From Paenibacillus_S vulneris (GTDB lineage Bacteria > Bacillota > Bacilli > Paenibacillales > NBRC-103111), in the NCBI RefSeq assembly GCF_039543185.1, contig NZ_BAABJG010000035.1, forward strand, positions 1-64,000: a stretch of DNA of 64,000 bases, given 5' to 3'. A model generated the notes under the pieces. It was not told where the DNA came from. It worked only from the letters and a program-made list of their open reading frames with translations, and did not search any database. This document shows, in pieces, positions 36,698 to 44,208 of this stretch. The number at the start of each line of letters is the position of its first letter. The stretch's first letter is position 1. Made by a program: the position numbers and the translations under genes.

Positions 36698-38458
36698 ATG
36701 AAATGGACGGGAAGATTTGAAGGATACCATGCGGCCGCATTCCGCAAGGATATCATTTCAGGCCTCATTGTTGGTATTATCGCCATTCCATTAGGGATGG
36801 CGTTTGCTATTGCGGCTGGTGTAAAACCGGAATATGGCATTTATACCACCATCGTTGCCGGTATCTGTATTTCCTTGTTCGGGGGTTCTAAATTTCAAAT
36901 CGGCGGCCCGACCGGTGCATTTATTCCGATCCTTTTCGCGATCGTCATGGAATATGGATACGAAAATTTATTGCTTGCAGGATTTTTGGCGGGAATTATT
37001 CTTGTTCTCATGGGGCTATTTAAACTCGGTGCGTTGATAAAATTTATTCCTCGCCCTGTAACCATCGGATTTACCGCTGGAATTGCCGTCATAATCTTCA
37101 GCGGACAAATTGCCAACTTTTTAGGTTTGAGCGGTATCGAGAAACATGAGAATTTTCTACCAAATATGAAGGAAATTGTAACGCATCTCGCAACTACGAA
37201 TCTCTACAGTATTATCACAGCGGTCGTCTGTTTGGCAGTTATCCTCCTAACACCGAAATTTTTACCGAAGGTCCCTGGTTCCTTGGTAGGGCTTATCGTA
37301 TCCACTATAGTGGCGACCGTATTCTTTAAAGGGGAAGTTGCAACGATTGGATCGTCATTTGGAGCTATTCCAAGCACCCTACCCCATTTTCATTTCCCTG
37401 ATCTAACCTGGGATCGCATTGAAAATTTGATTCGCCCCGCCTTTACTATTGCCATGTTGGGCAGCATCGAATCTTTATTATCGGCGGTTGTTGCCGACGG
37501 CATGACCGACAGTCGTCATAACAGCAATCGGGAGCTGATTGGGCAAGGCATCGCCAATATGGTAACCCCTCTTTTTGGAGGCATACCAGCGACAGGAGCC
37601 ATTGCACGAACAGCAACCAATATCAAAAACGGTGCGATCTCACCCCTGTCAGGTATTATACATGGTATTGTTGTATTGCTGGTGCTCATTTTGTTTGCAC
37701 CTTATGCATCAGAGATCCCACTTGCTAGTATGGCACCGATTCTAATGCTGGTTGCCTGGAACATGAGCGAACGAAAAGAATTTGCCCACGTCTTAAAAAC
37801 CAAAACGAGCGATTCTTTTGTCCTTCTCATTACCTTTTTGCTAACGGTCTTTACGAATTTAACGACTGCCGTTGAAGTCGGATTAATTTTGGCTGTTATA
37901 CTGTTTGTGAAACGAATGAGTGATGGGTTATTGGTTTCCAAGGTATTGCCTGACCCAACAGTTAAACATGAAAAAGTGAAAGCTCATATGGTGACCGAAG
38001 GCCACGATTGTCCACAAATTGGGATCTATACCATCGAAGGCCCCCTCTTTTTCGGCGCCGCGAACATGTTTGAAAAGTCCATTATGGATTCGATTCATCT
38101 AAGACCGAAAGTGTTACTGCTGCGCATGGGAAAAGTACCTTTTATGGATACGACGGGTGAATCAAATCTTTCCAGTTTGGTGAAGCATTTCGAGAAATTT
38201 GGTGGGATTATTCTTGTATCCGGAATTCAAGCTCAGCCTTTAGATGTATTGAAGAGAACAGGGTTGTATACGCTGATTGGGGCTGAACATTTTTTTGGAC
38301 ATACCGGTGAGGCACTTAACTTCGCGCTATTGCAACTGGATTTGAATAAATGTCTAGGTTGTAAACATTTTGCTTTCCGTGAATGCGTGGCGTTATCAAA
38401 CAAGGAGTCTCAAAAAGAAGTGATCACCAGTTTAAAGGCTGATCCAGCAAGGACATAG
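36698..38458 (+). CDS. SulP (SLC26)-family anion transporter with STAS domain and Cys-rich tail
   Basis: A 586-residue inner-membrane protein. About 12 membrane segments (residues 18-410) include the family signature GGPTGAFIPI. A cytoplasmic STAS domain (about 435-550) has DTTGESNLSSL. The last 40 residues hold three cysteines (NKCLGCKHFAFRECVAL), an unusual addition that could sense redox or bind metal. Relatives carry sulfate, bicarbonate or other anions; the substrate here is not determinable. It is probably controlled by the preceding ArsR-family repressor. Strong SD-like AGAGAAGG precedes the ATG. Confidence 0.88.
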   Translation: MKWTGRFEGYHAAAFRKDIISGLIVGIIAIPLGMAFAIAAGVKPEYGIYTTIVAGICISLFGGSKFQIGGPTGAFIPILFAIVMEYGYENLLLAGFLAGIILVLMGLFKLGALIKFIPRPVTIGFTAGIAVIIFSGQIANFLGLSGIEKHENFLPNMKEIVTHLATTNLYSIITAVVCLAVILLTPKFLPKVPGSLVGLIVSTIVATVFFKGEVATIGSSFGAIPSTLPHFHFPDLTWDRIENLIRPAFTIAMLGSIESLLSAVVADGMTDSRHNSNRELIGQGIANMVTPLFGGIPATGAIARTATNIKNGAISPLSGIIHGIVVLLVLILFAPYASEIPLASMAPILMLVAWNMSERKEFAHVLKTKTSDSFVLLITFLLTVFTNLTTAVEVGLILAVILFVKRMSDGLLVSKVLPDPTVKHEKVKAHMVTEGHDCPQIGIYTIEGPLFFGAANMFEKSIMDSIHLRPKVLLLRMGKVPFMDTTGESNLSSLVKHFEKFGGIILVSGIQAQPLDVLKRTGLYTLIGAEHFFGHTGEALNFALLQLDLNKCLGCKHFAFRECVALSNKESQKEVITSLKADPART

Positions 38459-38952
38459 CCTAATCTCATTTGAAATCGCCCTAAAGACGAAATGAGGTGA
38501 ATGGCTATGCAACTTGCACTTCAGCGTTACCATGATTGTCGAGCGGATAAATAAAAAAGTGTTCTAACAATCTTATCGTTTATCTAAGCAAAAATGAGAT
38601 CGACTGCGAGGCGCTCTCTCGTCCAACTGAAACAGTAACATACAGACACGCCCATGCTCGGATTCTTTTGTTACACAGCCACTTTCAAGTCATCCTCGGC
38701 AAATGATTGCGAATGATTCCCACTATAATATACGGTTGCGTAAGCAGAGTTCGAACAAAATAAATAAGAGTTGTCGGGATGAATGGTTTCTAAAGCAGAA
38801 GCTTTAACATGTACAGCAATCCATCCTAAACCACTCCTCATGTAGACGAGAATGGGCTTAAGGGTGAGGATACATTTCTTTCTTTACTCATTTAATCCTG
38901 CCCATGGAGTAATGACAATGTTTAGTCTACAACTTTACATTCCCGTTCAAAT
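38459..38952. other. Gene-poor stretch between sulP and the ars operon
   Basis: About 490 bases. A 17-codon frame from about 38501 has an AGGTG site (MAMQLALQRYHDCRADK) but no similarity; it may be a remnant. No RNA or repeat was recognised. Confidence 0.35.
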
Positions 38953-39381
38953 TTACCGACCTTCGGCTAGAAACTTTTCGATACGCGACTTAATCGCATC
39001 CCGAACCGCTCGAAATTGGCTCATGATTTCTTCCTCGGTGCCGGTCGCCTTGGCCGGATCATCGAAGCCCCAATGCCATTTCACGACGTTTTTATTCGAA
39101 ATCACCGGACAATGTTCGTCTGCATGGCCACATAACGTAATCACATAGTCTGCCAGATTCAAAATCTCCGGATCGATGACATCAGATGTATGGCTGCTAA
39201 TATCGACGCCAGCTTCCTTCATCACCTGGACGGCACGGGGATTCAGCCCATGTGCCTCTAACCCGGCGCTTTTTACTTCGTAGCGATCAGTACCGAGAGC
39301 CTTCAAAAAGCCATCCGCCATTTGGCTGCGGCAAGAGTTTCCTGTACAAAGGAAATAAACGAGTTTTTTGTTTTCTGACAT
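38953..39381 (-). CDS. arsC: Arsenate reductase, thioredoxin-coupled (low-MW phosphatase fold)
   Basis: ArsC reduces arsenate to arsenite in the cytosol. The 142-residue protein has the catalytic loop CTGNSCRS (Cys12-Ser19) and the two recycling cysteines in LCGHADEHCP (Cys84, Cys91). That is the full three-cysteine set of the thioredoxin-dependent Gram-positive family. It is last in the leftward operon arsR-acr3-arsC, 20 bases after the transporter gene, and has an SD AGGAGGA. Confidence 0.93.
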   Translation of the reverse strand: MSENKKLVYFLCTGNSCRSQMADGFLKALGTDRYEVKSAGLEAHGLNPRAVQVMKEAGVDISSHTSDVIDPEILNLADYVITLCGHADEHCPVISNKNVVKWHWGFDDPAKATGTEEEIMSQFRAVRDAIKSRIEKFLAEGR

Positions 39382-39401
39382 GATGAGTCCTCCTGTTTAT
39401 A

Positions 39402-40457
39402 TTAAGCTGCTTGCTTTGAAAAATACTTCCGCTGGAATCGGAGCGCGACGTTGACTAAGGCAATCATCACGGGGACTTCCACAAGAGGACCGATGACGGC
39501 CGCAAATGCTGAGCCGGAATGAATACCAAACACCCCGACGGCAACGGCAATCGCCAGCTCGAAGTTATTCCCCGAGGCGGTAAAAGCCAGTGTAGAAGTC
39601 ACCGGATAACCAGCCCCTGCTTTTTTGCCCATGAAAAACGAGATCAAGAACATGACGACAAAGTAAATCAATAGCGGAATCGCGATCCTCACGACATCGA
39701 ACGGCAATTGGATAATCATTTCGCCTTTCAGCGAGAACATGACGATGATCGTAAACAATAACGCGATCAGCGTAATGGGGCTGATTTTCGGAATAAAGAC
39801 CGTTTCGTACCAGGACCGTCCTTTTGCTTTTACAAGAGAATAGCGAGTAATCATTCCGGTCAAAAACGGTATCCCTAGATAAATGAACACACTCTTGGCA
39901 ACTTCGGCCATCGTAATGTCAACAACGACACCTTCCACCCCGAACCATCCCGGCAAAATCGTAACAAAGATAAAGGTGTAGACGGAATAAAACAAAACTT
40001 GAAAGATCGAGTTGAAAGCAACGAGTCCCGCCGCGTACTCAGCATCCCCTTTGCATAAATCGTTCCAAACGATGACCATTGCAATACAACGAGCTAAACC
40101 GATCATAATCAGGCCGACCATATATTCCGGATAGCCTTGGAGGAAAATAATAGCCAGGAAAAACATTAAGATCGGGCCAATGAGCCAGTTTTGAATCAAT
40201 GAAATGGTTAACACTTTGCCATTTCGGAAGACACGATCGATTTCTTCGTATCGTACCTTCGCCAGCGGCGGATACATCATTAAAATAAGGCCAAACGCAA
40301 TCGGTATCGATGTGGTTCCGACTTGAAATTCATTCAAACCGGCAACAAAGTTGGGAAATACGTAGCCCAAGCCAATTCCTATCGCCATCGAAATAAAAAT
40401 CCATAACGTCAAATAGCGATCCAGAAATGAAAGTCGCTTTTTCTCTTGTTTACACAC
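39402..40457 (-). CDS. acr3: ACR3-family arsenite efflux transporter
   Basis: A 351-residue membrane protein with about ten helices. It carries the ACR3 hallmarks: GLARCIAMVIVWNDL, containing the conserved cysteine in helix 4, and TASGNNFELAIAVAVGVFG with the conserved glutamate. It expels arsenite (and sometimes antimonite), driven by the proton gradient. In the databases the gene is often named arsB although the family differs from E. coli ArsB. It lies between arsR and arsC and is co-transcribed. Confidence 0.93.
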   Translation of the reverse strand: MCKQEKKRLSFLDRYLTLWIFISMAIGIGLGYVFPNFVAGLNEFQVGTTSIPIAFGLILMMYPPLAKVRYEEIDRVFRNGKVLTISLIQNWLIGPILMFFLAIIFLQGYPEYMVGLIMIGLARCIAMVIVWNDLCKGDAEYAAGLVAFNSIFQVLFYSVYTFIFVTILPGWFGVEGVVVDITMAEVAKSVFIYLGIPFLTGMITRYSLVKAKGRSWYETVFIPKISPITLIALLFTIIVMFSLKGEMIIQLPFDVVRIAIPLLIYFVVMFLISFFMGKKAGAGYPVTSTLAFTASGNNFELAIAVAVGVFGIHSGSAFAAVIGPLVEVPVMIALVNVALRFQRKYFSKQAA

Positions 40458-40473
40458 TTGCTGTACACCCCCT

Positions 40474-40797
40474 TTACTCGCAAATAACCGTTAGTCCTTG
40501 TTGCTCCAATTCCCGCAGATCCTCGGATAGATCAGGCAAGTGGAACAGAGCATAACCAATTTCCTCTAACCGCTTCTCATTGATGGAGTAAAACACCCAT
40601 TGCCCCTTTCTCGTTTCGCGGACCAGTTCCGCCGTTTTTAGACGGCTTACATGTTTGGAAATGGCTGGCTGGGAAATGTTAAAGATGGGAACCAGTTCAC
40701 ACACACAGCAATCGCGAACACGGAGCAAAGAAAGGATTTTCAGCCTTGTCGGATCGGCAAGAGCTTTCAGAATATCTGCTATCTTTTCAAATTCCAT
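40474..40797 (-). CDS. arsR: Arsenic-responsive ArsR repressor
   Basis: A 107-residue winged helix from ATG 40797. A GTG start at 40812 would overlap the SD GGGGTGAT and is less likely. The metal-site cysteines are in VRDCCVCELV (Cys30, Cys31, Cys33), followed by the recognition helix ISQPAISKHVSRLKTA. Binding of As(III) to the cysteines releases DNA. First gene of arsR-acr3-arsC; a palindrome at 40829 lies just upstream. Confidence 0.92.
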   Translation of the reverse strand: MEFEKIADILKALADPTRLKILSLLRVRDCCVCELVPIFNISQPAISKHVSRLKTAELVRETRKGQWVFYSINEKRLEEIGYALFHLPDLSEDLRELEQQGLTVICE

Positions 40798-40828
40798 TGT
40801 CGTGATAATCACCCCACATCAAAACCAT

Positions 40829-40844
40829 ATAACCATATTGTTAT
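40829..40844. promoter_or_regulatory. Probable ArsR operator
   Basis: ATAAC-CATATT-GTTAT, a perfect five-base inverted repeat with six-base spacer, 32 bases before the arsR start. Confidence 0.55.
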
Positions 40845-40938
40845 TTATGTATGGGAAAAAGTCAATACGAAAAATGAAATTTTAAAAATCCTGTCTAAGA
40901 ACCGAGTTCCTGTTTTTTGCATTGCAGATAAATTAAAC

Positions 40939-40958
40939 ACTTGCAACTTGCAATCATT
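40939..40958. promoter_or_regulatory. Operator-like site upstream of the marR gene
   Basis: ACTTGCAACTTGCAATCATT contains the inverted repeat TTGCA-N3-TGCAA. Sixteen of its 20 bases match the site before the ArsO-like gene (41459-41478). Probable binding site of the MarR protein itself. Confidence 0.6.
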
Positions 40959-40990
40959 TGTTGTATAACTGTTTCATGAGGTGAGGCGCC

Positions 40991-41443
40991 GTGGAAAATG
41001 TACGTGAACAATTTCAAATCATGACTCGTCGCTTTGGCTTTCTGAATAAAAACTGCTGTTCTGCCGGTGGCTGCGACATCTCCTTAATTCAAAGCCATAT
41101 TCTTTACGAAATTGATCGCCAACACAAGCCTTCCATCCAGCAAGTAGCAGAGGCATTAGGGACCGATATCACGACATTCAGCCGACAAGTCCAGTCGTTA
41201 ATCAAGATGAAATTAGTGAAGAAAACGCCCGATCCCGATGACCGGCGGGTGAAGCTGCTTTCCTTAACGACAGAAGGAAAATATGTTGCGGCGTCGATTG
41301 ACCAGCAAATGAATGACTATTTAAACGAAATTTTCTCACACATGAACGATTTTGAAAAAGATACCGTCATTCGCTCGATCAAGCTATTAAACGAAGCGAT
41401 GGCGAAAACCGGCCAATGCTGTTCCACCCCTTCTTGTGGGTGA
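40991..41443 (+). CDS. MarR-family regulator with cysteine clusters (probable arsenic sensor)
   Basis: A 150-residue MarR winged helix. The N-terminus carries KNCCSAGGCD (Cys22, Cys23, Cys28) and the C-terminus GQCCSTPSCG (Cys143, Cys144, Cys149). The HTH/wing region includes IQQVAEALGTDITTFSRQVQ and PDPDDRRVKLLSLT. Cysteine clusters at both ends are unusual for MarR proteins and suggest thiol coordination of As(III) or an organoarsenical. GTG start 40991 with GAGGTGAGG upstream. It is divergent from arsR-acr3-arsC and precedes the ArsO-like gene and arsM. Confidence 0.82.
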   Translation: MENVREQFQIMTRRFGFLNKNCCSAGGCDISLIQSHILYEIDRQHKPSIQQVAEALGTDITTFSRQVQSLIKMKLVKKTPDPDDRRVKLLSLTTEGKYVAASIDQQMNDYLNEIFSHMNDFEKDTVIRSIKLLNEAMAKTGQCCSTPSCG

Positions 41444-41458
41444 TCTTTTTCCTATAAT

Positions 41459-41478
41459 ACTTGCATTTTGCAAATATT
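41459..41478. promoter_or_regulatory. Operator-like site at the promoter of the ArsO-like gene
   Basis: ACTTGCATTTTGCAAATATT, with inverted repeat TTGCA-N3-TGCAA, directly follows TATAAT (41453-41458). A bound MarR protein would cover the start of transcription. Confidence 0.6.
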
Positions 41479-41494
41479 CTAAGGAGGACTTGGA

Positions 41495-42542
41495 ATGTCA
41501 GCGATTTTCGATGGAATAGTTATCGGGGGTGGGCAAGCCGGTCTTGCTTCCGGATATTACTTGAAGAAGAATGGGCTGCAATTTGTGATCCTGGAAGCAA
41601 GCGAACAGGCAACCGGTTCTTGGCCACACTATTACGATAGTCTAAAGCTGTTTTCGCCAGCTCGGTTATCCTCATTGCCAGGCATGAAGATACCCGGAGC
41701 TGCGACCAATTACCCGTTGCGAAACGAGGTGATTCAGTATCTAAAGGCGTATGACCAACGTTTTGACTTGCCGATCCGGACGAATCAGAAGGTTGTTGCC
41801 GTGGAGAAAACCGACAACTGCTTTTCGATCCGAACGGCTGCAGGAGACGTCATCTGACGAGAACGATCATCAATGCGACCGGTTCCTTTCATAATCCCTA
41901 TACGCCGAACATAAACGGAAAGGAAGTCTTTCAAGGAGAAGTCCTTCACTCTTCCGCGTACCGCAATCCGGATCGTTACCGTGGGCAACGAGTGGTCGTC
42001 GTCAGGCGCGGAAATTCTGCGGTTCAAATTGCAATAGAGCTTGCCGACAGCAGCCATACATTGCTCGCCGTTCTTCGGCCCGTTCAGCTTACGAAAACAA
42101 AAGTATTGGGAATAGATCTTCATTTTTGGATCAGAGCTGTCGGCTTAGATACCTTTCCATTCTGGCGATTTGCAAAAAGCCTCCAAGTCCGAGTTCCGTT
42201 GCCGATTTGGACGATTACCGAGCAAGACTAGAGGCTGGGAAGCCGGACCAACGGCCGATGTTTACCTCGTTTTATTCCGATGGCGTCGTTTGGACAGACG
42301 GAACGAAAGAACCGGTAGCAACCGTCATTTTTGCAACCGGGTATCGCCCCGATCTGTCTTACCTTCACCCTCTCGGGGCGCTGGATGCCGAAGGGAAACC
42401 GCTACAGACCGCCGAAATCAGTCTTTCTGTTCCGGGACTGTATTATGTCGGCTTGGAAGGACAGCGTTCCTTTGCTTCCGCCACATTAAGGGGGTGGGGC
42501 GGGACGCGAAATACGTTGTTCGCAAACTACGACGTTTTGTGA
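41495..42542 (+). pseudogene. ArsO-like flavin monooxygenase, two one-base frameshifts
   Basis: The intact relative would be a FAD/NAD(P)-dependent monooxygenase of about 350 residues. The FAD loop IGGGQAGLASGYYL is at the N-terminus. The frame breaks near 41856, continues as TRTIINATGSFHNPYTPN, breaks again near 42177 in a run of A, and ends with VIFATGYRPDLSYLHPLGAL and SATLRGWGGTRNT. Restoring one base at each point gives a continuous protein. The NAD(P) motif reads VVVVRRGNSAVQIA where relatives have GxGxxG/A-like sequence. Such genes (arsO) sit with arsM in arsenic clusters. Confidence 0.82.
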
Positions 42543-42570
42543 AAAATGACTTGTAGGGAGGCAAGTTCCC

Positions 42571-42750
42571 ATGAACTTGAATTGGTTTGCCACGGAATAC
42601 CTTATGAAACAGGAGCAGCGTGAAATAGAGCGCTCGGCACGGGAAGCTTGGAAATGGCAAAATCCCACGGAGTTATCGAGCCGGTTCCTTTGGAGACGGC
42701 AACTCACGATTGCAAACACAGCAGCTTGTTGCACCCCTAGCTACTGCTGA
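42571..42750 (+). CDS. Small cysteine-ending protein of the arsenic cluster (59 aa)
   Basis: From ATG 42571, with TAGGGAGG upstream, the frame reads 59 residues: MNLNWFATEYLMKQEQREIE, then a tryptophan- and arginine-rich middle (REAWKWQNPTELSSRFLWRR), ending NTAACCTPSYC. The C-terminal CC...C resembles the end of the neighbouring MarR protein. Position between the ArsO-like gene and arsM suggests a role in arsenic binding or delivery, which is inference. I know no named family for it. Confidence 0.6.
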   Translation: MNLNWFATEYLMKQEQREIERSAREAWKWQNPTELSSRFLWRRQLTIANTAACCTPSYC

Positions 42751-42781
42751 TTTGATAAAAAAGTTGAAGGAGAGAAGATTC

Positions 42782-43576
42782 ATGAATCAAATAACGAACG
42801 ATCAAATTCGCCAAAATGTACGCAGCCGGTATAAAGAAATCGCCTTACAAAAAGTGGAGTCGGGTTCGTGCTGTTCGCCAGCTTCAAGCTGCCGCGGATC
42901 GGCCGATGACGTTTCTTCGCAGTTGGGCTATTCATCCGAAGAATTAACCGCTGTTCCTGACGGTGCAAACCTTGGTCTTGGTTGCGGCAATCCGCAAGCC
43001 ATCGCGGAGCTTAAACCGGGAGAAGTAGTATTGGACCTCGGCAGCGGCGGCGGTTTCGATTGTTTTTTGGCGTCCCGACAAGTAGGGGAAACCGGCCATG
43101 TGATTGGGGTCGATATGACGCCGGAAATGGTAAGTCGCGCCCGCAATAACGCCGTCAAAGGAGGATTCACGAACACCGATTTTCGGCTAGGGGAAATCGA
43201 GCATTTGCCTGTTCCCGATCAAACGATGGATGTCATCATTTCCAACTGCGTCATCAATCTTTCTCCGGATAAACAGCAAGTGTTTCATGAAGCGTTCCGC
43301 GTTTTGCGCCCCGGTGGTCGTCTGGCCGTTTCCGATGTCGTGATGACGGCAGAGCTTCCGGCGGAAATCAAAAACGACTTGGATGTTTTTTATTCGGGGT
43401 GCATACCGGGGGCCTCGTCCGTTGACGAGCTGAAAACGATGCTAACGCAAAGTGGATTTAAGGATGTGGTGGTCGAACCGAAAGAGGAATCGAGGGCGTT
43501 TATTAAAGATTGGGTTCCTGGGTCGAAGGTGGAAGATTACCTTGCCTCTGCCGTTATAAAAGGAGTTAAACCATAA
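42782..43576 (+). CDS. arsM: Arsenite S-adenosylmethionine methyltransferase
   Basis: A 264-residue class I methyltransferase that methylates As(III) to volatile or less retained products. It shows the SAM site VVLDLGSGGGFDCFLASRQV and the three arsenite cysteines at Cys68 (GLGCGNP), Cys156 (SNCVINL) and Cys207 (YSGCIPGA), plus N-terminal Cys30, Cys31 and Cys37. ATG 42782 with AAGGAGAG upstream is the start; the longer frame to 42710 overlaps the small gene before it. A terminator follows. Confidence 0.93.
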   Translation: MNQITNDQIRQNVRSRYKEIALQKVESGSCCSPASSCRGSADDVSSQLGYSSEELTAVPDGANLGLGCGNPQAIAELKPGEVVLDLGSGGGFDCFLASRQVGETGHVIGVDMTPEMVSRARNNAVKGGFTNTDFRLGEIEHLPVPDQTMDVIISNCVINLSPDKQQVFHEAFRVLRPGGRLAVSDVVMTAELPAEIKNDLDVFYSGCIPGASSVDELKTMLTQSGFKDVVVEPKEESRAFIKDWVPGSKVEDYLASAVIKGVKP

Positions 43577-43606
43577 CCCAATCGGCACAGCAGATCATAA
43601 GTAAAG

Positions 43607-43636
43607 CAAAGCAGTTCTATCGTTGTTTGGATAGGA
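43607..43636 (+). terminator. Terminator of the arsM operon
   Basis: AAGCAGTTCTATC (43608-43620 region) pairs with GATAGGACTGCTTTT (43629 on). Confidence 0.75.
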
Positions 43637-43779
43637 CTGCTTTTATTCGGTTAGCTCGCCATTGCCTCGCATGTCATTACACAGGAGAAGAAGGCTTCGG
43701 CACACCGCATACATATTACAAATGACTTTTTTCGTAAATCCAATCAAACTGCTACATAAGAGACAACATCTACTACTGC

Positions 43780-44059
43780 GGATACCGTTCCGATAAACAT
43801 CAAATAAGGATATACCGTCAAAGTTCACCGTGTCAATAACTCAATAAGCGACGACCATCCGATGCACCTTTACGGGCACTTCTTCCAAGGCCTAAACAAA
43901 AACGGGAAACCGCTTGAAGGGTCCTCCGTTATTAAGGATACGGTGAATTTGAAGCCGGGGGAAGAGTACGTTGTTGCATTCGAAGCAGATAATGAAGGGA
44001 ACTGGATGTTCCATTGTCACGATCTTCATCATGCTTCGTCTGGTATGGTAAGGGAATGA
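43780..44059 (+). pseudogene. Multicopper oxidase C-terminal fragment
   Basis: The frame GYTVKVHRVNNSISDDHPMHL leads into YGHFFQGLNKNG and NWMFHCHDLHHASSGMV. These are the two copper-ligand motifs (HPMHLxGHFF and HCHxxxH) at the C-terminus of CopA/CueO-like multicopper oxidases. An in-frame TAA (43805-43807) and the lack of everything upstream mark it as a remnant. Confidence 0.78.
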
Positions 44060-44208
44060 AAATATATAGACTATAGGACTGATTTTGTTGCAGACCCGAA
44101 TGCAGGAAATAAACCAAATTAATACAAAAATGAGCGTTCACTCGTAACCCGGCCATTTTGTCACATCCGCTCCGTTGCACCATTTTTTAAAGTTGGTTCT
44201 TGCTTTCG

